Positions 39,950 through 48,341 of a stretch of DNA of 64,000 nucleotides are shown piece after piece. The number at the start of each line of letters is the position of its first letter. The first letter of the stretch is position 1. The stretch is taken from contig CAKSEO010000004.1 of assembly GCA_934446565.1 (NCBI GenBank), positions 22,934-86,933 of the forward strand, read 5' to 3'. A program made the translations under genes and the position numbers. The notes under the pieces are model-generated. The model was not told where the DNA came from. It was given only the letters and a program-made list of their open reading frames with translations, and ran no database searches. The stretch comes from an uncultured Oscillospiraceae bacterium (GTDB lineage Bacteria; Bacillota; Clostridia; Oscillospirales; Ruminococcaceae).

Positions 39950-40738
39950 ATGGAGCTTTTTATTACAATTTTAGTGACATTCTTTGCGGGAATGGGCGCC
40001 GGTCTTGGCACTGGTTTTGCCGGAATGAGCGCTGCGGCTGTCATTACTCCTATGCTCACTACATTCCTCGGTATTGACCCTTACGTTGCAGTCGGTATCG
40101 CGCTTGCGTCGGATGTACTTGCCAGCGCAGTTTCAGCCTATACTTACGGGCGGAATAAAAATCTTGACATTAAAAACGGTCTCGTCATGATGGTGACTGT
40201 TCTGCTGTTCACCATCGTTGGAAGCTGGGTATCCAGTCTGCTTCCCTCCGCTACCATGGGTGGGTTCTCGGTGTTCATGACGTTTATCCTCGGCATCAAG
40301 TTCATCGTGAAGCCTGTTATGACCACCAAGGAGGACATGAAAGCCGTATCACCCAAAAAACGCGTCATCCAATCCATTGCGGCTGGCGTCGCTATCGGTT
40401 TCATCTGCGGATTCGTAGGTGCGGGCGGCGGCATGATGATGCTGCTTATCCTCACTACCCTGCTTGGTTACGAGCTCAAAACCGCAGTCGGCACAAGCGT
40501 GTTCATCATGACATTTACGGCGCTCACAGGCTCAGTCTCGCATTTCGCGATGGGCGGCACGCCTGACATGCTTGTAATGACCCTATGCATCGTATTTACG
40601 CTGATATGGGCGAGAATTGCAGCAGTCTTTGCGAACAAAGCCACTCCTAAAACGCTCAACCGTGCGACTGGTATCGTCCTGGTCGTGCTCGGCGTTGTGG
40701 TAATGGGATTCCAGCTCATTACAAAAATTACAGCATAA
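39950..40738 (+). CDS. TauE/SafE-family membrane permease
   Basis: A 262-residue membrane protein with about seven or eight helices, of the family once called DUF81, whose members export sulfite, sulfoacetate or similar organic anions. Both internal repeats are visible: GMGAGLGTGFAGMSAAAVITP near 15 and GFICGFVGAGGGMMMLLIL near 150. Its position after iscS-iscU could link it to sulfur metabolism, but it has its own promoter and its substrate is unknown. Confidence 0.9.
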   Translation: MELFITILVTFFAGMGAGLGTGFAGMSAAAVITPMLTTFLGIDPYVAVGIALASDVLASAVSAYTYGRNKNLDIKNGLVMMVTVLLFTIVGSWVSSLLPSATMGGFSVFMTFILGIKFIVKPVMTTKEDMKAVSPKKRVIQSIAAGVAIGFICGFVGAGGGMMMLLILTTLLGYELKTAVGTSVFIMTFTALTGSVSHFAMGGTPDMLVMTLCIVFTLIWARIAAVFANKATPKTLNRATGIVLVVLGVVVMGFQLITKITA

Positions 40739-40742
40739 AATC

Positions 40743-40777
40743 ACCCGGGACAGTCAAATACTGTTCCGGGTATTTTT
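40743..40777. terminator. Bidirectional terminator
   Basis: Stem ACCCGGGACAGT / ACTGTTCCGGGT, five-base loop, then ATTTTT. It ends the TauE gene and the long minus-strand cluster. Confidence 0.9.
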
Positions 40778-40868
40778 ATCTTAGGGTCAATTCGGTAATT
40801 GCTGCGTAATGAGTACGCGCCCAGTCGAACGGCTTACAGCCGTCTATTCTGCTGTCCGTAATGTTCAT
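40776..40868 (-). pseudogene. Remnant of a SAM-dependent methyltransferase N-terminus
   Basis: A 30-codon frame containing SRIDGCKPFDWARTHYA. This resembles the N-terminal motif IDGGKxFDWGRTSxDYA of a group of clostridial class I methyltransferases, after which the normal sequence is lost. It lies ten bases beyond the CGCAxxG gene and just before the terminator, with a poor ribosome binding site. The most likely explanation is a gene reduced to its first few codons. Confidence 0.5.
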
Positions 40869-40877
40869 TTCTCAGAT

Positions 40878-41342
40878 TCATTCCGTAACCGGAGGGTGCT
40901 CCCGGATGTATTCGTCAAGCATATTCGCAGAATACCTGCAAAACTCCGGGCAGGGTCGCTTCTTATAATATTCCGCCGTTCGCGCCTCGGGAATCGGCGA
41001 GCCCTCCGGCTTGGAAAGTCCCAAAAGTTCCTTACAGATAAGACTGCCGTTGTCCCGGCGGAACTGTGCGGCGAGCTCCTGAATGCGGGCGTAGAGCTCC
41101 GCCTTAGCCTGGACGTTCTTCGGGTCGGAATAGCCGTACAGCATGTTGACCACCATAACAGCCCCGGAAAACGTGCCGCAGACCTCGCGCAGCCTGCCCA
41201 TTCCTCCGCCGAATCCAGAACCGCAGCGTACTGCGGTTTCAAAGTCCATTCCAATGAGGTCGGCATACGCTCCAACAACAGACTGAGTGCAGTTGTAGCC
41301 GCTCAAAAACAGCTCGTAAGCTTTGTCGCCCCTGTCGCTCAT
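40878..41342 (-). CDS. C_GCAxxG_C_C family protein
   Basis: A 154-residue member of the C-GCAxxG-C-C family, small cytoplasmic proteins with conserved cysteines thought to have redox or metal roles. Cys18 (GYNCTQSV), Cys40 (RCGSGFGGGMG) and Cys55 (REVCGTFSGA) fit the pattern, and more cysteines follow near 105-135. Its start overlaps the mrp stop by four bases, so it is translated with mrp, which may point to iron-sulfur biology. Confidence 0.88.
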   Translation of the reverse strand: MSDRGDKAYELFLSGYNCTQSVVGAYADLIGMDFETAVRCGSGFGGGMGRLREVCGTFSGAVMVVNMLYGYSDPKNVQAKAELYARIQELAAQFRRDNGSLICKELLGLSKPEGSPIPEARTAEYYKKRPCPEFCRYSANMLDEYIREHPPVTE

Positions 41343-42166
41343 TTGCAGAACTCCTCTGCTGCGTCTGCGATCGGCTCAGCCTCAGGACATGTGAATCCCT
41401 CTATTGTTCCGTTGTCAACTCTGCCGGCAAGCTCCGGGTTTATCGGAAGTTTAGCCAGCACCTTGAGTTCGAACTTCTGTGCGGTTTCGTCGATATGGCT
41501 AAGCCCGAATACGTTCAGATGCTTTCCGCAGTCAGGGCAGACTGCGTAGCTCATGTTCTCTACAAGTCCGATTATCGGGACGTTCATCATCTCTGCCATC
41601 TTCACAGCCTTGCCGACTATCATGGAAACCAGCTCCTGCGGAGATGTTACAACGATGATACCATCAAGCGGTATCGACTGGAACACCGTCAGCGGAACAT
41701 CGCCTGTTCCCGGCGGCATATCAACGAACATATAGTCAACGTCGCCCCAGGCAACGTCTGTCCAGAACTGCTTCGCAGTTCCGGCGATGATGGGACCGCG
41801 CCATATAACCGGGTCAGTTTCGTCAGGCAGCAGCAGATTGACTGACATCACCTTGACGCCTGTTTCCGACAAAACCGGGAAAATCGCAGTCTCGCTGCCC
41901 TTTGCCTTTTCGTGCAGTCCGAATGCCTGCGGGATAGACGGACCTGTTATGTCCGCGTCCAGGACTGCGGAACGATATCCGCGACGATTCATCAGCACTG
42001 CCGCCATGGAAGTCACCATGGATTTACCAACGCCGCCCTTGCCGCTGACTACGCCGATAACTTTCTTTATATGGCTGTCCTTGTGCGGCTGCGCTACAAG
42101 GCTTTCCTGCTTTCTTTCAGAGCAGCTTGCGGAACAGCTTCCGCAGTCATGTGTACATTCGCTCAT
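41339..42166 (-). CDS. mrp: Mrp/NBP35-type iron-sulfur cluster carrier ATPase
   Basis: A 275-residue P-loop ATPase that carries iron-sulfur clusters to target proteins. The N-terminus has the cysteine motif CTHDCGSCSASC seen in anaerobes. Walker A is GKGGVGKS near 43, a switch region MFVDMPPGTGD follows near 130, and the C-terminal CPDC pair (near 210) should bind the bridging cluster of the dimer. It lies between a hypothetical gene and the CGCAxxG gene, with very short gaps. Confidence 0.93.
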   Translation of the reverse strand: MSECTHDCGSCSASCSERKQESLVAQPHKDSHIKKVIGVVSGKGGVGKSMVTSMAAVLMNRRGYRSAVLDADITGPSIPQAFGLHEKAKGSETAIFPVLSETGVKVMSVNLLLPDETDPVIWRGPIIAGTAKQFWTDVAWGDVDYMFVDMPPGTGDVPLTVFQSIPLDGIIVVTSPQELVSMIVGKAVKMAEMMNVPIIGLVENMSYAVCPDCGKHLNVFGLSHIDETAQKFELKVLAKLPINPELAGRVDNGTIEGFTCPEAEPIADAAEEFCK

Positions 42167-42171
42167 TTATA

Positions 42172-42972
42172 TCACCTTTTCCTTAGTTTATCTGGAAGTT
42201 TACAGTTTATCGGGAAGTTTACCGCATACATCGTCATCAGGCGCACGGAGCACAGCAGTCTGTCGGAAAGCGTCGCGTAGTCCTTTTCCTTGTGCTGCTC
42301 GCGCGCTGCGCTGGCGGGTTCGTCATTCCAGCTGCCCATTGCGCCGAATACATCCGCTGCGTCAGCTGCGAGGTAGTACTTCATGTAATCCTCCGGAATA
42401 GCGGGTGCTGCCGCTCCGCTCTTTATTACGGGTGCTGCCGTGCCGTTAAGGATATCCTCCGCCTTTTTGAAAGTCTTGACGAACGCCTCCTGCCCAAGCT
42501 GTTCAGCAAGCTCAGCTACGTCTGTGAGTGACGCTATCGCCATCGACTTCTCGTTGCGGAATTCGGGATCGGTCGCGGGCGCGTTTTCTGCGACAGCCTC
42601 GGTGTATTCAATACTCCACATGCGGGCGTCGTCGTTGAAAGTCCAGTGCGGAACGAATCTTGTAACTACACCATCCTCGTAACGCACGAAAATTGATACT
42701 GCAGAGTTGTTAGAGAAACCGAGCGACATTCTGTTGACCCTCATACCGAGTATCATGAAAATATTCTTTACGCCCTCCTTGCTGAGGTGAGCGTACCAGT
42801 CAGCGGGGTCCTTTGCACGGAAAAGCGGAGCGCCGCTCTTTTTCCTGTCGCAGAAATTGAATGTTATGCTGCCCTCGTACTTTAACGGCGTGAATTCATA
42901 TTCAGAGCCGTCCTTCATTGCTTTTCTGGCTGCCGCTACGATGCGGCTTGCCTGTGTAACTTCTCCGTTCAT
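42172..42972 (-). CDS. Hypothetical protein, 266 aa
   Basis: A soluble protein with no signal peptide or membrane segment. The first 130 residues look like a mixed alpha/beta domain (YEGSITFNFCDRKKSGAPLF, then FSNNSAVSIFVRYEDGVVTRF). The rest is helical and alanine-rich with a linker near 175-190. I do not recognise a family. It lies 11 bases after deoB and 5 before mrp, so it is in the same transcript. A ribosome binding site (AAGGAG) is present. Confidence 0.7.
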   Translation of the reverse strand: MNGEVTQASRIVAAARKAMKDGSEYEFTPLKYEGSITFNFCDRKKSGAPLFRAKDPADWYAHLSKEGVKNIFMILGMRVNRMSLGFSNNSAVSIFVRYEDGVVTRFVPHWTFNDDARMWSIEYTEAVAENAPATDPEFRNEKSMAIASLTDVAELAEQLGQEAFVKTFKKAEDILNGTAAPVIKSGAAAPAIPEDYMKYYLAADAADVFGAMGSWNDEPASAAREQHKEKDYATLSDRLLCSVRLMTMYAVNFPINCKLPDKLRKR

Positions 42973-42983
42973 TATTATGCTCC

Positions 42984-44153
42984 TTAAAATGTGATTTTAT
43001 TTGCAAAGCTCTCGCCGTCCAGTTTGCCCTTTGCTCCGAGCAGGTCAAGGACGGTTGCTCCGATATCTCCGAAGCAGGCTCTTGTGCCAAGGTCGGCAGG
43101 TCTTACTGACTGACCTGCAATAAGCACCGGGATATGCTCCCGGGTATGGTCGGTTCCGGAATATTTGGGGTCGCAGCCGTGGTCGGCGGTAATTATCAGC
43201 ACGTCCTCCGGCAGCATTTTTTCGAGGAATCCGCCCAGCCAGACGTCAAACTCGTTGAGCGCCTGAGCGTAGCCCTCCGGGTCGCGGCGGTGTCCGTACT
43301 GCATGTCGAAATCCACCAGATTCGTAAAGCATAGTCCGTTGAATGGAACGCTCTGGAAGTGGGAGGTCTCGTTCATGTCGCAGAAATTGCCGATATCGCG
43401 GACGTACTTCGTGAGCCCTCGCCCGGCAAAGATGTCGTATATCTTGCCGACGCCGATAGCGTCAAAGCCCTGCTGCGACAGCCGATCCAGCATCGTGTCC
43501 TTTGGAGGGAGCAGCGAGAAATCGTGCCTGCGCGGCGTCCTCGTAAACGGGAACTCTCCCTCAAAAGGTCGCGCGATGACACGACCGACAGCATGTTCGC
43601 CGGTCAGTATCTCGCGCGCCATGCGGCAGTATTCGTACAGCGTTTCCACCGGGACGACCGACTCGTGAGCGGCTATCTGGAACACGCTGTCAGCTGACGT
43701 GTAGACGATGAGGTCACCAGTGCGGATATGCTCCTCGCCGTAGTCTGCGATGACTTTGGTGCCGCTGTAGGGCTTGTTGCAGAGTACTCCCCTGCCTGTC
43801 GCCTCGCTGAATTTTCTGATGACGTCCTCCGGGAATCCGTTCGGGTAGGTCGGGAACGGTTTTTCCGACACGATCCCCGCTATCTCCCAGTGACCGGTGG
43901 TGGTGTCCTTTCCGCGGGAGCGCTCAGCGATTTTCAGGTACGCGCCCTTTGGCTCGGGAGCTGGCTCGCCGACGGTCACGCCGTCGATATTGAAAAGACC
44001 AAGGCTCCGCATATTGGGCACGTGCAGCTTTCCGGTCTCATAGCAGGAGCGCAACGTGTTGGCACCCTTATCGCCGAAATCCGCCGAATCGGGCATTTCG
44101 CCAACTCCGAAACTGTCAAGAACTATCAGGAACACTCTTTTTACCTCTGACAT
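42984..44153 (-). CDS. deoB: Phosphopentomutase
   Basis: DeoB interconverts ribose-1-phosphate (or deoxyribose-1-phosphate) and the 5-phosphate in nucleoside breakdown. The 389-residue protein has normal length, with DSFGVGEMPDSADFGDKGANT at the N-terminus and the metal-binding C-terminal DHGCDPKYSGTDHTREHIPVL near 325-345. Its usual partner DeoC appears only as a remnant just upstream, so the deoxyribose route may be incomplete. Confidence 0.96.
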   Translation of the reverse strand: MSEVKRVFLIVLDSFGVGEMPDSADFGDKGANTLRSCYETGKLHVPNMRSLGLFNIDGVTVGEPAPEPKGAYLKIAERSRGKDTTTGHWEIAGIVSEKPFPTYPNGFPEDVIRKFSEATGRGVLCNKPYSGTKVIADYGEEHIRTGDLIVYTSADSVFQIAAHESVVPVETLYEYCRMAREILTGEHAVGRVIARPFEGEFPFTRTPRRHDFSLLPPKDTMLDRLSQQGFDAIGVGKIYDIFAGRGLTKYVRDIGNFCDMNETSHFQSVPFNGLCFTNLVDFDMQYGHRRDPEGYAQALNEFDVWLGGFLEKMLPEDVLIITADHGCDPKYSGTDHTREHIPVLIAGQSVRPADLGTRACFGDIGATVLDLLGAKGKLDGESFANKITF

Positions 44154-44269
44154 ACTAACACCTCATTTCTCATTAAACGATTTCGCCGAGCTTGTTTCAT
44201 TTCCGTCTCCGTTGAAGTGGGTCTAAAGAGAGTGTGGTCGATATGCGACAGTATCTCGTTGTCAGTCAT
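44141..44269 (-). pseudogene. deoC: Remnant of deoxyribose-phosphate aldolase (deoC)
   Basis: A 42-codon frame with a good AGAGGGATAAA site. Its first 25 residues, MTDNEILSHIDHTLFRPTST and TETEM, match the N-terminus of DeoC (pattern HIDHTLLKPTATEAEI). After that the similarity ends and the frame stops 13 bases inside deoB. DeoC normally has about 215-220 residues, so nearly 90 percent has been deleted. What is left may still serve as a short leader that couples translation to deoB. Confidence 0.6.
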
Positions 44270-44288
44270 TTTATCCCTCTTTTCTGGG

Positions 44289-45035
44289 TCAGAAATCTAG
44301 TTCGGTGCAGGTCAGCGGGATAGCAAGCCCCATCCCCTCCGAAACGACTACTTCGCATTCCGGTGCCAGGATGACCGTTTTCCCCCAGCTGAATCGAATG
44401 TTGAACGTCCTGCCGGAGCAGTTCTTTATTATCCCCAGGAACTCCCTGTCGGGAAACGACCTCCCGGAATGGGATACGAACTCGATATTCCCATCGTTAT
44501 ACGGATGGAAATCCACGTAATAATCGAGCGACGCAGTTACTTTTCCCTGTCCGTCGCGATAGATGTCGGTTATTTTCGGCACGAACTCCGATTCCCCTGA
44601 CTTTGTACGATAGACCGCCATACAGAAGCTGAGCGGCGTTTCATCGCTGAGCTCAATGTAAATCGACCCGTCTTTCAGCCGGGAATGGAGCTCTGACCTT
44701 GTGCTCCTGAAATACTCGTCAAGTCCGGCATAATGGTCGCATACCTGCGGCAGGCACTTCATCAGCCCGAATTTTCTTGCAAACCGCTCGAAAACCCGGA
44801 ATGCACGCATAGCGTTGCAGCCCTGGCAGTGCATTTCGGATATCGACAGTCTGTATTCAGAGTTCATCGTGAACAGCGTTATCGCTTCGCCGTCATACTC
44901 TGCACTTTCAATCAGTGAAGTGTGTATTGTCGTTCCGTCGGCGCACATGGGGCTTGAGTGTCCGTAAACCGTACCGTGAGCAAGGTAGCCTAAACTGCCC
45001 TGGTATGTAAGATACCATTTGTACAGTGTTTTCAT
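44289..45035 (-). CDS. Hypothetical protein, 248 aa
   Basis: A soluble 248-residue protein with no signal peptide. It appears beta-rich, with a cysteine pair CQGC near 71 and a long middle helix (AFRVFERFARKFGLMKC). I do not recognise a family. It lies 15 bases after the GH3 gene in the same direction; together they could act on related substrates, but the operon also carries unrelated housekeeping genes, so this is weak evidence. Confidence 0.65.
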   Translation of the reverse strand: MKTLYKWYLTYQGSLGYLAHGTVYGHSSPMCADGTTIHTSLIESAEYDGEAITLFTMNSEYRLSISEMHCQGCNAMRAFRVFERFARKFGLMKCLPQVCDHYAGLDEYFRSTRSELHSRLKDGSIYIELSDETPLSFCMAVYRTKSGESEFVPKITDIYRDGQGKVTASLDYYVDFHPYNDGNIEFVSHSGRSFPDREFLGIIKNCSGRTFNIRFSWGKTVILAPECEVVVSEGMGLAIPLTCTELDF

Positions 45036-45050
45036 AGCAACCTCTGTTTA

Positions 45051-47834
45051 TCAGGAGAATCTGAACGAGCGCAGCGACAGCATTCCGCTTGAAGTCAGCC
45101 GCAGCGTGAACAAGCCGTCCAGCGGTTCGGCGGAAGCGTTGACAGTCGTGAATCTGGCGAGGCTGCCGGTCGGAGGTATGACTACCTCGGCGACTGTACG
45201 CCCGGTCTCAGCGGCAATTATGCTGAGCTTTGCCTCCGGTCCGGGATTGGAAGCAGTAACGCTTACCATATGGTAGCTTCTAAGGCGGCAGTATTCGAAG
45301 CTGATACTGCTCTGCCAGTCGTTTATCAGCGCGTATTCCCGTAGTTCAGCGTCCGCTTCGAATTTCACGTCAACATAATTCAGCGCGGAAACCGCGGCGA
45401 TATCTCCGGACACCTCAACGCCCTGATAGTCGGACGCGTTCACCTGAATTTCGCAGGTCCTTCGGATATCCGCAGAGGAAGCTCCTATCATCAGAGTATA
45501 CGACCCGCTGATAAGGTCGAAATCGTTTTTATTTACGTTCCAATAGGAAAGCTCATCCACCGGGAAAGTCAGCTCGACCGTAACGGTCTCCCCGCGTGGG
45601 ACGAATACTCGTCTGAACGCACGGAGCTGCTTTTTCGGCACTGTCATCGGTATCCCATTAGGAGCGACGTAAAGCTGTACCACCTCGTCGCTGTCCATCA
45701 TGCCGACATTCTCGATATCCAGCGTCACCTTTACCGTATCGCCCTTTGTATAGGACAGCTTGTCCGGCTTTGCGGTGCAGTACCGGAATCCCGTGTAGCT
45801 CATTCCGTAGCCGAACGGGAACAGCGGTTCGCCGTCATAATACAGATAGGTCGAGCGGGTAAGGACAATGTTGTAATCCTCAATGTCGCAGAGCTCCGCA
45901 CCAGAACGGTACCACGTCACCGGGCAGCGGCCGGCGGGAGAGACCTCGCCGAAAAGAGTCCGGAAAACCGCGCTGCCAAGCGCCGGACCAGCGTGGCAGA
46001 TGTGCATAAGCGTAGCTACTCGCTCGTTGTCCAGCTGATACGGATATCCGGAGACCAGATACAGCACGGCATTCGGATTCAGTTCAAGTACCGCGTCAAG
46101 ATTGCGGGACTGCTTTTCCGGAAGTTTAAGGTGCTTGCGGTCGGTGGTTTCACGGGCGTTTATCATGGGATTGTTTCCGCAGAATACGACCACGTTGTGC
46201 GCTTCGGTGGCTACTCGCCTAGCACGCTCCGTACCGTCGGAGAACACCTCCATCGTCATAAGGGAATTTTTAGGAGGTCTGAGGGACTCGGTGGTGGTCA
46301 GTTCGCACTCCGGGGTTATTGTCAGGAAGCGTTTCTGCCAGTTTTTCAGGCGGCATTCCCTGCCGTTTTTCTCCAGATAGAACATCTCGTGAACGAACCA
46401 GCCGAAAACCTGCTCTGCGGTGCACTTCATCACGCCGCAGTCAGTAAGGAATTTGTTATTCAAGCGTGAACGCAATGAAACTGCGCCGTCCCCCCACTCG
46501 AAAAGCTCGAAAAGGCAGGATTCATTTATCAGCGGGCTGTCGCACCTGACGCTTCCGTCGTCGCTCACCGTAAAATAAAATCCGTTGGCGGCGTTACGCA
46601 GCGCGATAATGTCGTTTCCGCAGTCGTAGACGATGCTTTCCCTGCCGAGCTGCGCGGTCAGCACGTCAAGTATCGTGCTGCACTTCGGTGAGGTGCCTGT
46701 GTACCAGTCGCGGAACAACATGTCGGCGTGATAGCCGATGACCGCAAGCTTCCCGTCCTTGTTGAGAGGGAGCACGCCCCGGCTGTTTTTCAGCAGTATC
46801 ACGGATTTCTCCGCAGCTTCCTGCGCTATCCGGGCGGACTCCTCAGTGCAGAGCATGGATTCAGGGTAATCGAACTGCCTGGTATCATCGAACTCACCGA
46901 GCATGAATCTTGCCTTGAGGGGTCCGGTCAGGGCGCGGTCGATATCTGCGACCGTGATAAGCCCGGAATCCAGCGCTTCCTGCGCTGCCGCTCTTACGAT
47001 ATCCTCGTTGTCGGTCATGATGTCAGCACCGTTGTGACGCAAAACCTTTACTAGCGCCGAGGTATGGTCGTTGTCGCTGCGATGATACTGAACATTCTGG
47101 GTAAAGTCTCCGCCGTCGGTGACTGCGAACAGAAGCCCCCACTGCTCCCGTGCGAATTGAAGTTCCGGTGAGCACAGCTGCTCAATGCCGTTGACCTCGT
47201 TGTAACTGGTCATAAGGCTCAGCGCTCTGCCATCGCGTACAGGCTTCTCGAACGCCTTGAGGTAATATTCATGCTTGAGCCGGGTCGGTACGCTCGCATT
47301 GCAGTTCACACGGGTGTCCTCGTTATTGTTCGCGTAGAAATGCTTTAGCGTCGGGATAACGCGCATGTATTTTTCATCCGTACCAGCCATGCCGCGGGTA
47401 TAAGCCGCCGCCATCGTACCGGCAAGGAAAGGATCCTCTCCGTAGGCCTCCTCGGTCCTTCCCCAGCGCGGGTCGCGCTCAAGGTCAACGGTCGGACCCC
47501 AGACGCAGAGGGAGGATTTTCCCTTCTGGCTGTAAATTCTGGTCTCGACTCCAGCGACCTCGCCCATGCGCTCCATTACGCTGGTATCGAATGTCGCCGC
47601 AAGCCCGAAAGGCTCCGGAAACACCGTGGTGGGATACTCTCCCTTGGGGTCGCGACAGACCAGTCCCCGGGCAACTTCGGCGCCTATCCAGAATTCCTTT
47701 ATGCCAAGCCTTGGCACTTCATTCATGTGGGAAGTGAGCAGCCCCAGCTTTTCATCGACAGTCAGCTCCTCTAACAGAGCGGCCGTCCTCTCGTCAAAAT
47801 CAAGTGAAGTATCGCGAAATCTGTATTCAGGCAT
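45051..47834 (-). CDS. GH3 glycoside hydrolase with inserted beta-trefoil-like domain
   Basis: A 927-residue GH3 enzyme, probably a beta-glucosidase or beta-xylosidase. The nucleophile is D240 (FAVTDGGDF), and KH at 164-165 and RWGRTEEAYGEDP near 123-135 fit the family. Between the two GH3 halves lies an insert of about 110 residues (from LRNAANGFYFTVSDDGSV) resembling a fascin-like beta-trefoil, where other GH3 enzymes carry PA14. A fibronectin-III-like domain follows, then a C-terminal CBM6-like beta-sandwich. There is no signal peptide, so it should act inside. I start at 47834, after GAGGTGCTGAAC. Confidence 0.92.
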   Translation of the reverse strand: MPEYRFRDTSLDFDERTAALLEELTVDEKLGLLTSHMNEVPRLGIKEFWIGAEVARGLVCRDPKGEYPTTVFPEPFGLAATFDTSVMERMGEVAGVETRIYSQKGKSSLCVWGPTVDLERDPRWGRTEEAYGEDPFLAGTMAAAYTRGMAGTDEKYMRVIPTLKHFYANNNEDTRVNCNASVPTRLKHEYYLKAFEKPVRDGRALSLMTSYNEVNGIEQLCSPELQFAREQWGLLFAVTDGGDFTQNVQYHRSDNDHTSALVKVLRHNGADIMTDNEDIVRAAAQEALDSGLITVADIDRALTGPLKARFMLGEFDDTRQFDYPESMLCTEESARIAQEAAEKSVILLKNSRGVLPLNKDGKLAVIGYHADMLFRDWYTGTSPKCSTILDVLTAQLGRESIVYDCGNDIIALRNAANGFYFTVSDDGSVRCDSPLINESCLFELFEWGDGAVSLRSRLNNKFLTDCGVMKCTAEQVFGWFVHEMFYLEKNGRECRLKNWQKRFLTITPECELTTTESLRPPKNSLMTMEVFSDGTERARRVATEAHNVVVFCGNNPMINARETTDRKHLKLPEKQSRNLDAVLELNPNAVLYLVSGYPYQLDNERVATLMHICHAGPALGSAVFRTLFGEVSPAGRCPVTWYRSGAELCDIEDYNIVLTRSTYLYYDGEPLFPFGYGMSYTGFRYCTAKPDKLSYTKGDTVKVTLDIENVGMMDSDEVVQLYVAPNGIPMTVPKKQLRAFRRVFVPRGETVTVELTFPVDELSYWNVNKNDFDLISGSYTLMIGASSADIRRTCEIQVNASDYQGVEVSGDIAAVSALNYVDVKFEADAELREYALINDWQSSISFEYCRLRSYHMVSVTASNPGPEAKLSIIAAETGRTVAEVVIPPTGSLARFTTVNASAEPLDGLFTLRLTSSGMLSLRSFRFS

Positions 47835-47846
47835 GTTCAGCACCTC

Positions 47847-48329
47847 TTATTTCTTGGATTCTTCCTTTACACGCTTTCTCTTGCTCAGCTCCGCGTAGAT
47901 GAAAATATCCCGGGAGCGTGTGATATGAAAGCTGTTCTTCTTTATGTAGTCGTTTGCCGTGTGCTTGGGTCTCGCTGTTTTCATGCAGGATTTCATTATA
48001 AGGCAGACTATCAGCGCGATTATCAAGCCGACAACTAGCGATATTCCCGCCATTTTCAGGATATCCTGCGCGGTGAATGTCTCCGGTTCCTCGGAAACCT
48101 CGGTCGTATACTCCTCGTCAGAGATTGCGGCATTGTCCTCAAGATACAGCTTCTGAACATCGTCAGCCGCTGTCAGGTCCTGTTCAGCGTAAGTGCCGTC
48201 GGAGTCATCTTCCATGAGAACGGCAAATGGCTGATACTGCTCGGAATCATAGAGCGGAGCTGCGCCTGCGGACGCGGATACGGTCAGTGCGGCAAATGCT
48301 GCCGCGAGCACGGAAATCATCTTCTTCAT
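47847..48329 (-). CDS. TPM-type membrane protein lacking the TPM domain
   Basis: A 160-residue protein with a signal peptide (about 1-23), an acidic linker (about 35-85), one membrane helix (about 92-112) and a basic tail (MKTARPKHTANDYIKKNS, then RSRDIFIYAE). The tail resembles that of clostridial TPM-domain proteins, which normally have a TPM domain between signal peptide and helix. Here that domain is missing. The neighbour is a zinc-ribbon membrane protein commonly paired with such proteins. It may be a reduced but still expressed gene. Confidence 0.65.
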   Translation of the reverse strand: MKKMISVLAAAFAALTVSASAGAAPLYDSEQYQPFAVLMEDDSDGTYAEQDLTAADDVQKLYLEDNAAISDEEYTTEVSEEPETFTAQDILKMAGISLVVGLIIALIVCLIMKSCMKTARPKHTANDYIKKNSFHITRSRDIFIYAELSKRKRVKEESKK

Positions 48330-48341
48330 GACAGCACCCCC

